Shown here in pieces: positions 33,467 to 42,812 of a stretch of DNA of 64,000 nucleotides. Each line of letters begins with the position of its first letter. Position 1 is the first letter of the stretch. Position numbers and translations under genes: made by a program. A model generated the notes under the pieces. The model searched no databases. It was not told the DNA's origin and saw only the letters and a list, made by a program, of their open reading frames with translations. This DNA comes from UBA4660 sp034408895 (GTDB taxonomy: Bacteria > Bacteroidota > Bacteroidia > Flavobacteriales_D > Sanyastnellaceae), in assembly GCA_034408895.1 (NCBI GenBank), contig JAWXCI010000084.1, positions 45,569-109,568 of the forward strand. The letters are read 5' to 3'.

Positions 33467-36319
33467 ATGAAAAAAAATTCTACACTTTTTCCTTTTTTGA
33501 TGATGGCATTCATTTTTTCCAGCCCATTTTTAAACGCACAACTCAATGTAAACAACACCGACAATGCAGTGGCAGCAGTGGAGGCATTGCTGGGCGAGAA
33601 TGTGGAAATTTTCAATGTCACCTTCGCAGGCAACAACGATCAGGTAGGCACCTTCGAATGTGTGAGTTGCAATCTGGGTTTGGGAGAAGGAATGACAATG
33701 AGCAGTGGAAGTGTGAGCACCGCTCAGGGACCTAACAACAACGGATCAACCAGCACAGGTTATTCTTTCGGGGCAAGCGATGTGGATCTTGCAATTTTAT
33801 CAGGCGGCACAATGAACGATGCTTCTGTGCTCCAGTTCGACTTTATCCCCACAGGAGATAGTCTTGTGTTCAATTTCGTTTGGGGTTCGGAAGAGTATCC
33901 CGAGTACTCCAACTCAGGTTTTAATGATGCCTTCGGATTTTTTCTCAGCGGCCCCGGCATAGATGGTGTGTATTCCAACGATGCCATCAACATTGCACTT
34001 ATTCCCGGCACCACCATTCCTATCACCATCAACAACCTGAACAACGGAAGCACCGGCACCAATGGCCCGTGCGAATTCTGTGCTTACTATATCCACAACG
34101 GAAATGGATCGCAGGCACCGTACAACACCAGCAATTATTACATACAGCCCGATGGCTTCACCACTCCTATACAAGCCTACTCGCAAGTCCAGTGTGGAGA
34201 AACATACCACATCAAACTCGCCATTGCCGATGCAGGCGACCAGTCATGGAATTCATTCGTATTTATTGAAGCAGGAAGTTTTGAAAGCAACATCCTTGAA
34301 CTCAACTTCGAAGCACCAAAACTCGCTCCGACTGACTCCAGCGTGTTCGAAGGATGCTCCTTTGGTAACCTCAGTTTCACCCGTCCCGAAAGCCAGAGCG
34401 ATATGCAGGTAACCTTTCAGATATTGGTGGGAGGCACTGCCGAAAATGGAACGGACTATTCGTACGTGGGCGACTCGCTTGTTTTCGAAGCAGGAGTATC
34501 CACGGTAAACCTGCCAATACAAGCATACAGTGATGCAGTTATTGAAGAAACTGAAAGCATCTTCATTACCATTTTAAGTGGTGTGGCCTGCATTTCATCC
34601 GACACCGCTGCCTGGACGCTGTACATAGAAGAAATTCCACCGATACAGGCCATTACAGAAGATGTAGAAATCAATTGCGGAGACAGTACATGGCTGCAAC
34701 CGGAAATTACAGGAGGTATCGGGTTGTACTCCGTACAATGGAGCACAGGTGTAATTGCCGATGGAATTTATGTGGAGCCGCTGGATGAAATCACTTACTT
34801 CTACACCGTGTACGATACTTGTAACGTAACCCCATTCTTTGGAACCGTAACGGTCAGTTTGCCGGACTACCCAACTCTGATAGCCGAGGCCGGCCCCGAT
34901 CTGGAGATTTCATGCCTCAATGACTTGTATGCACTGGCGCAAGCCACAGGAGGTTATGGTGATTATGATTACCAATGGACTTACAACGGAACAGTAGTTT
35001 CGCTGGAAGAAATAATTGAAATGGGCACAGTACCGCAGGAAGGAGTGGTGATGCTCACCGTTTCTGACGATTGCGGTGAAGAAGCCTTCGACAGTTTCAA
35101 CGTTTCCTTCCCGGATGAAACCATAAATATTGATATCGGTGATGACCTTGAAGTGAGCTGTCTTTCACAAGTAACCATTACCGCAGAAGTGAGCGGAGGA
35201 ATTGGTGGCTACATCTACGAATGGACCGTGGATGGTGTGCTGGAAGATGATGACCCCACACTGGTGCTGGGGTCGGTGGCTGTGAATACCGATGTGGAAC
35301 TCACTATTGTTGATGAATGCGGAAACGTGGAAACCGCATCCATAGAAATTGAAGTGCTGCCCACCAACCTGAACGTGGACCTTGATCAAGGTATCAGCAT
35401 CAATTGCCTACAGGATGTAACACTTATTCCCGAAATTTTCGGTGGACTTTCGCCCTTCAGTTACCAGTGGTCAGTAGCCGGAGAAGTGGAGGGCACATCA
35501 GGCATTTTCACCTGGGATACCGATGAGGATGTAATCATTTCTCTGATGGTTACCGATGCCTGCGGATACACCGATTCCGATTTCATAAACGTTAACGTGG
35601 TAAATGTTCCCGTAAGCCTTAGCGTTACACCATCACAATCAATTTGCCCTGGTGACAATGTGGAACTGAATGCCACTGCAGGCGGTGGAGCGGGTTCGCT
35701 CAGCTATCAGTGGACACCAGGGGGCACTAACAATTCATCGGTGAATGTTTCGCCTGGAGAAACCACGACATATAATGTAACCGTAACTGACGAATGCGGA
35801 TCAGCCAACAATGCAAGCAGCACAGTTTCCGTTTATGTGGCCGATGAACCATTTTGGGCCATTGATGATTTCGAACTATGTATTGGAGTGCCATCAATAG
35901 CCGTGGTTGGCGGAGGTATTCTGCCCTACACATTCAACTATGATCTTGATGCACTGGATTACATAGAAGGCTATGGTTTCTATGGCATTGTGGTTGGAGA
36001 AACAACAGTTACCGTTCACGACTTGTGCGATAACGAAGTGAGTCTTGTAATTGATGTGAGCGGATGCGCCACAACACTGCCCAACATTTTCACTCCGAAT
36101 GGTGATGGTGAAAATGACCAGTTTGTGGTTGACGGACTGGAAGGTTACCCGAACAGCAACCTCAAAATTTTCAACCGCTGGGGAGAATTGTTATATGAAT
36201 CGGCCAACTACCAGAACCAATGGGATGGTGACGAAAATGTTTCAGGAGTTTACTACTGGACATTTAATCGTTCGGACCAACAAAGTTTTTCTGGCTTTGT
36301 GCATATTGTGAGGGATTGA
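33467..36319 (+). CDS. T9SS type B cargo with choice-of-anchor L domain
   Basis: 950 aa with signal peptide MKKNSTLFPFLMMAFIF. Residues about 25-265 form a choice-of-anchor L-like domain (VEALLGENVEIFNVTFAGNN, VFNFVWGSEEYPEYSN, FGFFLSGPGIDGVYSNDAIN). A Calx-beta-like module (about 270-390) and several Ig/PKD-like repeats follow, each with a Cys pair and a VxxxCG-type turn. The end is the gliding motility-associated (CHU_C, type B) domain: LPNIFTPNGDGENDQFVVDG, then KIFNRWGELLYES and VYYWTF. Predicted to be secreted by the T9SS and to stay on the surface or be released. Divergent from the ABC gene. Confidence 0.88.
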   Translation: MKKNSTLFPFLMMAFIFSSPFLNAQLNVNNTDNAVAAVEALLGENVEIFNVTFAGNNDQVGTFECVSCNLGLGEGMTMSSGSVSTAQGPNNNGSTSTGYSFGASDVDLAILSGGTMNDASVLQFDFIPTGDSLVFNFVWGSEEYPEYSNSGFNDAFGFFLSGPGIDGVYSNDAINIALIPGTTIPITINNLNNGSTGTNGPCEFCAYYIHNGNGSQAPYNTSNYYIQPDGFTTPIQAYSQVQCGETYHIKLAIADAGDQSWNSFVFIEAGSFESNILELNFEAPKLAPTDSSVFEGCSFGNLSFTRPESQSDMQVTFQILVGGTAENGTDYSYVGDSLVFEAGVSTVNLPIQAYSDAVIEETESIFITILSGVACISSDTAAWTLYIEEIPPIQAITEDVEINCGDSTWLQPEITGGIGLYSVQWSTGVIADGIYVEPLDEITYFYTVYDTCNVTPFFGTVTVSLPDYPTLIAEAGPDLEISCLNDLYALAQATGGYGDYDYQWTYNGTVVSLEEIIEMGTVPQEGVVMLTVSDDCGEEAFDSFNVSFPDETINIDIGDDLEVSCLSQVTITAEVSGGIGGYIYEWTVDGVLEDDDPTLVLGSVAVNTDVELTIVDECGNVETASIEIEVLPTNLNVDLDQGISINCLQDVTLIPEIFGGLSPFSYQWSVAGEVEGTSGIFTWDTDEDVIISLMVTDACGYTDSDFINVNVVNVPVSLSVTPSQSICPGDNVELNATAGGGAGSLSYQWTPGGTNNSSVNVSPGETTTYNVTVTDECGSANNASSTVSVYVADEPFWAIDDFELCIGVPSIAVVGGGILPYTFNYDLDALDYIEGYGFYGIVVGETTVTVHDLCDNEVSLVIDVSGCATTLPNIFTPNGDGENDQFVVDGLEGYPNSNLKIFNRWGELLYESANYQNQWDGDENVSGVYYWTFNRSDQQSFSGFVHIVRD

Positions 36320-36346
36320 GTTGATTTTGAAGTTGACAAGTTGTTG

Positions 36347-36388
36347 GCGAAACCGATGATGGAATTTGTGATTCCTCATCAGTTTCGC
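36347..36388 (+). terminator. Long hairpin after the type B cargo gene
   Basis: GCGAAACCGATGATGGAAT and ATTCCTCATCAGTTTCGC pair over about 18 bp with one mismatch and one bulge, loop ttgtg. No T-run follows, so it may be a terminator of unusual type or an mRNA-stabilising hairpin. Confidence 0.5.
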
Positions 36389-36404
36389 TAACTCATTTCA
36401 TGAC

Positions 36405-36800
36405 CTAATTGAAATCACGATCCTCATTGTTTTCATCCTCGGCTACATCTGCATTGCAGCCGAACATCCATTGAAAATTGACAAGGCTGCAACAGCGCTT
36501 ATCACGGGGGTTATGTGCTGGACCCTTTTTGTTTTAGGCGCGACTGACATTCCGGATCATCTCATTAATTATTTTTCAGGATACAACGGGTTTCTCACTT
36601 CAACGGGATAAGAGCCTCTTTACATCTACAGCTTTTTTGATCACCGCCTGCTTCATCATATGCAGGAAATAGCAGGAATACTTCTCTTCCTCATTGGTGC
36701 AATGACCATAGTTGAGCTGGTGGATGCGCACGAAGGATTTCGTGTAATCACCGATCGCATCAAGGCAACGGACAAAGTGAAGTTGCTACCGGATATCTGA
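36405..36800 (+). pseudogene. NhaD-type Na+/H+ antiporter remnant (N-terminal fragment)
   Basis: Frame 36405 reads LIEITILIVFILGYICIAAE, then HPLKIDKAATALITG and WTLFVLGATDIPDHL, which is how NhaD begins. A TAA at 36609 interrupts it, and the same frame goes on with LLHHMQEIAGILLFLIGAM, VELVDAHEGFRVITDRIKAT up to a stop at 36800. NhaD is normally over 400 aa; only about 130 residues of its start are here, without an ATG. It is a decayed, truncated gene lying in a 775-bp gap between the cargo protein and exbB. Confidence 0.78.
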
Positions 36801-37094
36801 TGCCGGCAAAAACCAAATCAAAGGACCAGGAACAATGGTTTTTCAATTCAAAAGTCTGAAATAACTCTTCAATCGTATTGCGGTCGCCCCCTGCACTTTT
36901 GATCCTAATCAGGGGTCATTTTATCTTATCATCAAAACCAACATTACATTTTGAATAAAATCTGACTTCTCCTTACATCACAACACAACATCGCGCAAAC
37001 CTTCGCGTTCACCCCGCAAACTTCTTCTGCTCGAAGGTTTCGGTTAAAAGAAAATTTATTGTTACCCAATTTGTAAACCCAATTTTTTGAAACT
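36801..37094. other. Gap before the ExbB-type gene
   Basis: After the nhaD remnant there are 294 bases with no supported gene. The AT-rich end (gttacccaatttgtaaacccaattttttg) before the ATG at 37095 could hold the operon promoter, but no full -33/-7 pair stands out. Confidence 0.5.
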
Positions 37095-37805
37095 ATGGAC
37101 ATCCTTTTTTTCCTTCAAGAGAGCATTGGCGGAGGCCTGCAACAGGCCGCGCAAACAACCCCTGCCATTAACCTGCCCGAAGTTCCACAACCCACAACAA
37201 TGGACCAACTCATTAAAGGCTGGTACATTTATGTACCGCAGCTTTTTCTAAGTTTCGTGGCCGTGTACATTTTTATTGAACGAAGCATGGCTCTGAATCG
37301 TGCCGACAAAGAGGAAACCAACTTCATGGCCAAACTCAAAGACTACATCGGTCAGGGAAAATTCGACAGCGCAAAAAACCTGTGCAGTACTTCGCAAACT
37401 CCAGTTGCACGTATGATGGAAAAAGGAATCAGCCGCATTGGCAAACCATTGGACGACATCAGCAAAGCCATCGAGAATGTCGGTAAGCTTGAAGTTTTCA
37501 AGATGGAACGAAACCTCAGTATTCTCGCAATCATTGCCGCCATTGCACCCATGTTCGGGTTCCTCGGTACAGTGTTCGGGGTAATCACCATTTTTCACGA
37601 CATTGCTGAAGTTGGAAGCCTCCAGATAAGCGCGGTATCTGAAGGTCTTTACCTCAAAATGATTTCCAGTGCCATTGGACTTCTGGTGGGTATGATTGCT
37701 TACATCGGCTACAATACCTTGGTGACCCGTGTGGGAAAAGTCATCAACAAGATGGAGGCACACGCGGTAGAATTCATTGACATTCTCGAACAACCCACTA
37801 ATTAA
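37095..37805 (+). CDS. ExbB/TolQ-type proton-channel subunit
   Basis: 236 aa with three hydrophobic segments (near residues 50-65, 140-165 and 190-215). ExbB/MotA landmarks are the membrane-entry VPQLFLSFVAVYIFIERSMA, LSILAIIAAIAPMFGFLGTV with the helix-breaking PMFGFLGTV loop, and AVSEGLYLKMISSAIGLLVG. With ExbD it forms a proton-driven motor for TonB-type energy transfer. First gene of a three-gene unit; ExbD starts eight bases after its stop. Confidence 0.92.
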   Translation: MDILFFLQESIGGGLQQAAQTTPAINLPEVPQPTTMDQLIKGWYIYVPQLFLSFVAVYIFIERSMALNRADKEETNFMAKLKDYIGQGKFDSAKNLCSTSQTPVARMMEKGISRIGKPLDDISKAIENVGKLEVFKMERNLSILAIIAAIAPMFGFLGTVFGVITIFHDIAEVGSLQISAVSEGLYLKMISSAIGLLVGMIAYIGYNTLVTRVGKVINKMEAHAVEFIDILEQPTN

Positions 37806-37813
37806 TTGTTGTC

Positions 37814-38212
37814 ATGAATCTTCAGAGAAAAAATAAAATACAGGTGGAAGGAGGGATGTCTGCCTTGTCCGACATCATCTTTATGCTTCTCATTTTCTTC
37901 ATCATGGCGAGTACACAAGCAGTGAACGGGCTACAGGTGAACCTGCCGCAAACCGAAGGAAAATCAGATCCAACCCAGGCCACAGTTACGGTCACTATCA
38001 CGCCTGAATTGGAGTTCCTGATAGACAATGTTCCAATTGAAAAAGAAAGTGTGGAACTCCGTTTGAAGGCAATTCTTGAAGGAAGAGTTGATAAAAAGGT
38101 TGTACTGAATGTGGACAGGTCGGTCCCCACTGGTGAAACAATTGAACTCTTCGCTGTACTGAAGAAAAACGGCTGGGTGCCCTACATAGCCACCAAGTCA
38201 AAAGAAGAGTGA
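37814..38212 (+). CDS. ExbD/TolR-family protein
   Basis: 132 aa, a single N-terminal helix (ALSDIIFMLLIFFIMASTQ, with the key Asp in DIIFMLLIF) followed by a periplasmic domain with VNLPQTEGKSDPTQATVTV and KVVLNVDRSVPTGETIELF. This is the ExbD fold and size. Positioned between ExbB and the TonB-like gene in one unit. Confidence 0.93.
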   Translation: MNLQRKNKIQVEGGMSALSDIIFMLLIFFIMASTQAVNGLQVNLPQTEGKSDPTQATVTVTITPELEFLIDNVPIEKESVELRLKAILEGRVDKKVVLNVDRSVPTGETIELFAVLKKNGWVPYIATKSKEE

Positions 38213-38213
38213 T

Positions 38214-38981
38214 ATGAATACAATGACAAGAGACCGCAACTGGGCTGCCATTGGATCCACAACTTTCCATGTCTTGTGCATCCTGGCATTGGTATTTGCC
38301 TTAAAATCCTGCGGCAGTGGTTTGGGAAATGGAATAGGAAATGGTGTGGGCGATGGCCTCATGGAACTCAGCATTGCCGACCTCGGAGATTTCGAGCAGG
38401 GTCTTGGTGAAAGCCAGGCCGCAGCGCAGGCAGAAACGCAACCGATGCCGGAACCAGAAAGCAATGAGGTGATTTCGGAAGAAACATCTCCGGTTACAGC
38501 ACCAAAGACGGATAACAAACCGAAGAATACCAATCCCACAAAACCAACAGACAAACCCAAAGACCCCGAAAAGGTGAGTGATGGGTTGAGCGGAGCATTA
38601 GGAAATCTTGGCAAGGGAGAAGGGGATGGAAACACTTCCGGCACTGGAGATGAAGGCAATCCAGAAGGACAGGAAGGAGGAGTGGGAACATGGGGTGGAA
38701 ATGGAGGTGGAGGAGGTTGGAATCTTTCTGGACGAGAAATTAAAGTGTCGCCCAAACTTGATGAAAATCCTGAGGAAGCCGGAAAGGTTGTGCTGGATAT
38801 TTATGTGGATAAGAATGGAAATGTGGTAAGCACAAAGCGCAACTACAACAAATCCAATACAACCAGCGACTACTTGTTCAAGTTGGCAGAAACCGCAGCA
38901 AAAAAGGCGAAGTTCTCCGTTAAATCTGATGCTCCTCCGCAGCAGAAGGGTGAGATGACATTCAACTTCAAACTCCAATAA
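38214..38981 (+). CDS. TonB-like energy transducer with Gly-rich linker
   Basis: 255 aa, starting one base after the exbD stop. An N-terminal membrane segment (STTFHVLCILALVFALK) is followed by a Pro/Thr/Lys linker and a Gly-rich tract (about residues 120-165: GTGDEGNPEGQEGGVGTWGG). The C-terminal part (about 170-255) has KVSPKLDENPEEAGKVVLDIY and LAETAAKKAKFSVKSD, typical of TonB C-terminal domains, but shorter. It completes an ExbB-ExbD-TonB-type set; the outer-membrane receptor is not in this window. TolA-type is an alternative. Confidence 0.78.
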   Translation: MNTMTRDRNWAAIGSTTFHVLCILALVFALKSCGSGLGNGIGNGVGDGLMELSIADLGDFEQGLGESQAAAQAETQPMPEPESNEVISEETSPVTAPKTDNKPKNTNPTKPTDKPKDPEKVSDGLSGALGNLGKGEGDGNTSGTGDEGNPEGQEGGVGTWGGNGGGGGWNLSGREIKVSPKLDENPEEAGKVVLDIYVDKNGNVVSTKRNYNKSNTTSDYLFKLAETAAKKAKFSVKSDAPPQQKGEMTFNFKLQ

Positions 38982-38989
38982 GAGGGTGT

Positions 38990-39016
38990 AAAAAATCCCC
39001 TTGTGGGGATTTTTTC
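38990..39016 (+). terminator. Rho-independent terminator after the TonB-like operon
   Basis: AAAAAATCCCC and GGGGATTTTTT form a perfect 11-bp stem around a ttgt loop; the right arm is itself a T-run. Convincing terminator between the TonB-like gene and folC. Confidence 0.9.
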
Positions 39017-39064
39017 TTTCCATTCACTTTTACAATTTTCTTCGCGCACTCAATTCCACACGAT

Positions 39065-40279
39065 TTGAATTACGAAGAAGTTCTGCATTACCTCTACGAC
39101 CACTTACCCATGTTTCATCGCATCGGGCCGGCTGCGTACAAACCGGGATTAGATAACACGATTGCCCTGATGAAACTGGTGGGCAACCCGGAGCGAAAGC
39201 TCAAGACCGTTCATGTGGCTGGCACCAATGGAAAGGGATCCACTTCTCATCTCATTGCTTCTGTGTTGCAGGAGGCGGGATACAAAACGGGCCTCTATAC
39301 CTCACCTCATCTCAAAGATTTTCGCGAGAGAATTAAATTGAGCGGTGAAATGATTTCCAAAGAAGATGTAGTTTGGTTCTTCCGGCAGTTCAATGAAAAG
39401 TGGCAACACCTTTCACCATCATTTTTCGAAATCACCGTTGCAATGGCATTCTGGTTTTTTGAAAAGGAAAAAGTGGACATCGCAGTGATTGAGGTAGGGC
39501 TTGGTGGCAGGCTTGATTCCACCAACATCATAACCCCGGAGGTTTCGGTGATTACAAACATCGGTCTCGACCACGTAAATCTTCTTGGTGACACAATTGA
39601 AAAAATCGCTTTGGAAAAAGGGGGAATCATCAAAACGGGAATTCCTGTTGTGCTGGGTGAAATGCGGGATGAGGCACGGTTTGTTTTGGAAAAAATTTCC
39701 ACAGATGAAAAGGCGGCTGTTTTTCATTCTTCGCAAATTGAAACTACGCCTGCGTGTGAATTGAAAGGAAATTATCAAACCCAAAACAGAAAGACTGCGC
39801 TACAGGCATTGAATGTTTTACAATCGCTCGGCTGGAAAATTTCTGAAGAAAACAAGAACGCAGGATTCGCAAAAGTGATTCGCAACACCGGCTTGATGGG
39901 TCGCTGGCAAAAACTTTCTAATCTCCCCTTGACTATTGCCGATGTTGCCCATAACGAAGATGGAATACTTGCTGTGCTTGAGCAAATCAGTGAAACAGCA
40001 CACGTGCACCTTCACTTTGTGCTGGGTGTCGTGGGAGATAAAGACATGAACACTATGCTTAAACATCTTCCCGTAAAGGCAATTTACTATTTCTGCAAGG
40101 CGAATATTCCAAGAGGAATGGATGCGCAACAACTTCAGATAGCGGCAGCAACTTTCAATTTGAAGGGAAGTGTTTTTGAAAGTGTGCTGGATGCTTATGA
40201 AAATGCAAAACTCACAGCCCAACCTTCCGACCTGATTTTCATCGGAGGTTCAGTGTTCACGGTGGCCGAAGTTTTGTGA
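39065..40279 (+). CDS. folC: Folylpolyglutamate / dihydrofolate synthase
   Basis: 404 aa from TTG 39065. Signature motifs are VHVAGTNGKGSTSHLIASVL (P-loop), TGLYTSPHLKDFRERI and VAVIEVGLGGRLDSTN-type text (here VDIAVIEVGLGGRLDSTN), plus VITNIGLDHVNLLGDTIEKI. FolC adds glutamate to folate cofactors, and in bacteria also makes dihydrofolate. Its last 30 bases overlap the convergent terC-family gene. Confidence 0.94.
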   Translation: MNYEEVLHYLYDHLPMFHRIGPAAYKPGLDNTIALMKLVGNPERKLKTVHVAGTNGKGSTSHLIASVLQEAGYKTGLYTSPHLKDFRERIKLSGEMISKEDVVWFFRQFNEKWQHLSPSFFEITVAMAFWFFEKEKVDIAVIEVGLGGRLDSTNIITPEVSVITNIGLDHVNLLGDTIEKIALEKGGIIKTGIPVVLGEMRDEARFVLEKISTDEKAAVFHSSQIETTPACELKGNYQTQNRKTALQALNVLQSLGWKISEENKNAGFAKVIRNTGLMGRWQKLSNLPLTIADVAHNEDGILAVLEQISETAHVHLHFVLGVVGDKDMNTMLKHLPVKAIYYFCKANIPRGMDAQQLQIAAATFNLKGSVFESVLDAYENAKLTAQPSDLIFIGGSVFTVAEVL

Positions 40280-41071
40280 ATCCCCTCCTCTTCTTGCTTT
40301 TACATTCCGGAAACGGATGTTGAGCATTTCCACAATTGAGGAGAAGAAGAGGGCTATGTAAGCGTAAGTCTTGATGTTCACTCCCTCCGGCAAATGCAGC
40401 AATTGCGAATCCTCCAATGCCTCCGCCACCAGGATAATTCCAATCACCACAAGGAATGTAAGTGCAAGCATCTTTAGGGTTGGGTATTTCTCAATGAACC
40501 CGCTCACGTAAGGAGCAAAGAGCAACATGCCAATCATAGCAATGACCACGGCTATGACCATGATGGCAAGCGCTTCGGCCTGGTTAGGATGATCTGCTGT
40601 GACACCCACTGCTGTGAGTATCGAATCAAAAGAGAAAACAATATCAATAAATGTGATCTGGATGATGGCCTGTCGTAGGGTTATCTGGCGAGACTTTGCT
40701 GACTCATGCTTATCAGCAATTTTGAACTTGTGATAAATTTCGGTGATAGTTTTAATGATGAGAAAGACCCCTCCGGCAAAAAGTATTAGTCCTCGTCCGG
40801 TGACCGGAAAGGGAAGGAAGTCGAGAAATTCCAGGGGGTACCTCATCCCGATAATAAAATTTATGGTACCAAGTAAAATTATCCTCACCACCAAGGCGAG
40901 CGTCAGACCAACTATGCGCGCCCTGCGCTGATCTTTCTTGCCGGGAACGTAGCCACAGATGATGGCAATGAAAATGATGTTGTCAATACCCAGAATCAAT
41001 TCCAGCAACACGAGCGTGAAGAGGCTGATTAAACCGTCAATGGAAGTAAAGGGAGCAAGGAAGGTTTCCAT
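40250..41071 (-). CDS. TerC family integral membrane protein
   Basis: 273 aa with about seven membrane helices. The TerC pattern is visible: LLELILGIDNIIFIAIICGY (acidic GIDNIIF) and the second half IQITFIDIVFSFDSILTAVG, with conserved Asp residues in membrane segments. The family is linked to manganese export or protein-associated metallation at the membrane. It runs convergently with folC (30-bp overlap) and away from the tRNA gene. Function by family only. Confidence 0.88.
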   Translation of the reverse strand: METFLAPFTSIDGLISLFTLVLLELILGIDNIIFIAIICGYVPGKKDQRRARIVGLTLALVVRIILLGTINFIIGMRYPLEFLDFLPFPVTGRGLILFAGGVFLIIKTITEIYHKFKIADKHESAKSRQITLRQAIIQITFIDIVFSFDSILTAVGVTADHPNQAEALAIMVIAVVIAMIGMLLFAPYVSGFIEKYPTLKMLALTFLVVIGIILVAEALEDSQLLHLPEGVNIKTYAYIALFFSSIVEMLNIRFRNVKARRGGDSQNFGHREH

Positions 41072-41144
41072 AATTGAACAATAGCGGACAAAGAAACTAT
41101 GAGTGCGCTCAACTGGAGGGAAGAACTGAAAAGATATTTCAAAA

Positions 41145-41175
41145 TTTGGTAAGGCCTGCGGCCCGTCTATATTTG
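41145..41175 (+). promoter_or_regulatory. Bacteroidota-type promoter of tRNA-Val
   Basis: TTTG at 41145-41148 and TATATTTG at 41168-41175 are separated by 19 nt, an exact match to the phylum's -33/-7 consensus. The transcript would start about ten bases before the tRNA. Confidence 0.8.
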
Positions 41176-41194
41176 CGCCCCTCTGAAAATTAAA

Positions 41195-41272
41195 GGGAGC
41201 ATAGCTCAGCTGGTTCAGAGCATCTGCCTTACAAGCAGAGGGTCATAGGTTCGAACCCTATTGCTCCCACCA
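41195..41272 (+). tRNA. tRNA-Val (TAC anticodon), with encoded CCA
   Basis: The acceptor stem GGGAGCA (41195-41201) pairs with TGCTCCC (41262-41268), followed by discriminator A and CCA. The D-arm reads AGCTCAGCTGGTTCAGAGC, the anticodon loop CTTACAA (anticodon TAC), and the T-arm has GGTTCGAACCC. All stems close. It is a single tRNA with its own promoter and terminator. Confidence 0.97.
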
Positions 41273-41276
41273 ACAG

Positions 41277-41312
41277 AGGCCACCACGTTAAAAGCATGGT
41301 GGCCTTTTTTAT
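41277..41312 (+). terminator. Rho-independent terminator after tRNA-Val
   Basis: AGGCCACCA and TGGTGGCCT form a 9-bp stem, then a run of T (ttttttattt). Confidence 0.9.
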
Positions 41313-41325
41313 TTAACCACATCGT

Positions 41326-42117
41326 GTGAATTCACTGCACAGGATAGTTTCTTACCTCCGGCACAAGCTTAAAGCAAAAGGTACACACGGCATTCACTCG
41401 CCCTTCGTGTTCAATCTGCTCACTCATGTTCTTCCCCCTTCGGGCAAGTACTACTGTTTCGATGCCATTGAGGAAATAAGGGAAACACTTTTGAGGGTGG
41501 AAACCACGGTTGAAGTCAGCGATTTGGGAGCGGGCGCATCGGCCAGAAATAAAAGCCAAAGAAAAATTTCTTCCATTGCGAATGTTGCGCTGAAGCCGAA
41601 CTGGCAGGCACAATTTCTTTTCAGGTTGGCTTATCATTTCAAACCAAAACACACTCTTGAACTGGGAACGAGTCTGGGGCTAACCACGGCATACCTGGCT
41701 AGTGCTAATAGAAGTGGAGAAGTTTTTACAATTGAAGGCTCACCAAAAATCCAACAACTGGCTCTGAAGCATTTCGGTCAATTGGAAATCTTCAACATCA
41801 ATTCCCGCTGCGGTTCTTTCAGCGATGTGTTGCCAGGGCTGTTGAATGAAATGAAGGAAGTTGATTTTATATTTATGGATGGAAACCACCGCTGCGAACC
41901 CACCCTCAATTACCTCAAAGCCATACTTCCGTTTTGCTCCAATGCAGCGGTAATTGTGGTGGATGATATCTATTGGTCGAAAGAAATGACAGAAGCCTGG
42001 AAAAAAATCATTGCACTTGAAAGAGTTCAACTGTCGCTTGATTTTTACTACATGGGCGTTGTATTTATCGAACCAAGATTGCAGAAGGAACATTTCTGCT
42101 TGCGCTGGCCGGGCTGA
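41326..42117 (+). CDS. Class I SAM-dependent methyltransferase
   Basis: 263 aa from GTG 41326. The SAM-binding motif is HTLELGTSLGLTTAYLA (about residues 109-125) and the later acidic motif is VDFIFMDGNHRCEPTLNYL, as in O-methyltransferases of the class I fold. An N-terminal region (GTHGIHSPFVFNLLT) is typical of a small Bacteroidota subgroup. Substrate unknown. It stands alone between the tRNA and a small secreted protein. Confidence 0.8.
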   Translation: MNSLHRIVSYLRHKLKAKGTHGIHSPFVFNLLTHVLPPSGKYYCFDAIEEIRETLLRVETTVEVSDLGAGASARNKSQRKISSIANVALKPNWQAQFLFRLAYHFKPKHTLELGTSLGLTTAYLASANRSGEVFTIEGSPKIQQLALKHFGQLEIFNINSRCGSFSDVLPGLLNEMKEVDFIFMDGNHRCEPTLNYLKAILPFCSNAAVIVVDDIYWSKEMTEAWKKIIALERVQLSLDFYYMGVVFIEPRLQKEHFCLRWPG

Positions 42118-42198
42118 TTTGCATTAACTTTTCCTTGTAGAAGAACCGGCCTGATAAGATTACTTTTGTCGTCCTCAAACAAAAAAATAATATTAACA

Positions 42199-42729
42199 AT
42201 GAAAAAAATTCTTATGACAGCGCTCGTTTGCGCACCCATTTTCCTGATGGCTCAAACCAAACCGGCCGCAACTCCACCTGCAAAAGATCCGGCAGGACAG
42301 AAGGACCCCATGGCTAAAACCATGACTTATACTCCTGAAATCATTTTTGCTGAAATGATCGTTTCCGAGAGTAATAACAAAACCAACATACGTGTTGATT
42401 TTGGCCGCGATATCATGGACCTGATAACTGACAAGGACCTTGAGACTCAGCTCACCGAACTGCGCAATATGCCATTCACTACCGTGGCTGATGCGTTAAA
42501 CTACACTTCCTCACAAGGGTGGAAATTAGTAACCACATACATGCTTAACACACAGAATCTGCACGAAACAAGGCTTGTACTTGAAAAGAGATTGATGAAA
42601 AAGCCTGGCATGGGCGTAGACGGCAACAGTGGTGGCATGCAGCGTCCGCCTGTCACAAAAGAACCACCAGCAAGACCTGCCGATCCAGGAAGACCAGCCA
42701 CTCCTGGTAAAGAAAAAGGCAAGGAATAA
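42199..42729 (+). CDS. Secreted hypothetical protein with Pro-rich C-terminus
   Basis: 176 aa from ATG 42199, with a signal peptide (MKKILMTALVCAPIFLMAQ). A soluble central region (about 40-130) contains VRVDFGRDIMDL-like text (here IRVDFGRDIMDLITD) and a Gly-Trp turn SSQGWKLVTTYML. The tail is a disordered, Pro/Arg/Lys-rich stretch (PPARPADPGRPATPGKEKG). No family recognised. TACTTTTG at 42161-42168 upstream fits a -7 element. A terminator follows. Confidence 0.65.
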   Translation: MKKILMTALVCAPIFLMAQTKPAATPPAKDPAGQKDPMAKTMTYTPEIIFAEMIVSESNNKTNIRVDFGRDIMDLITDKDLETQLTELRNMPFTTVADALNYTSSQGWKLVTTYMLNTQNLHETRLVLEKRLMKKPGMGVDGNSGGMQRPPVTKEPPARPADPGRPATPGKEKGKE

Positions 42730-42758
42730 ACAGGGAAATATTTTCTGTAAAAAATACC

Positions 42759-42795
42759 AGCCCCCAATGCCGAAAGGTTTGGGGGCTTTTTATTT
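42759..42795 (+). terminator. Rho-independent terminator
   Basis: AGCCCCCAA and TTTGGGGGCT pair around a loop, followed by ttttt. It ends the secreted hypothetical gene. Confidence 0.88.
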
Positions 42796-42812
42796 GCCCG
42801 GCCTGTACCGCC

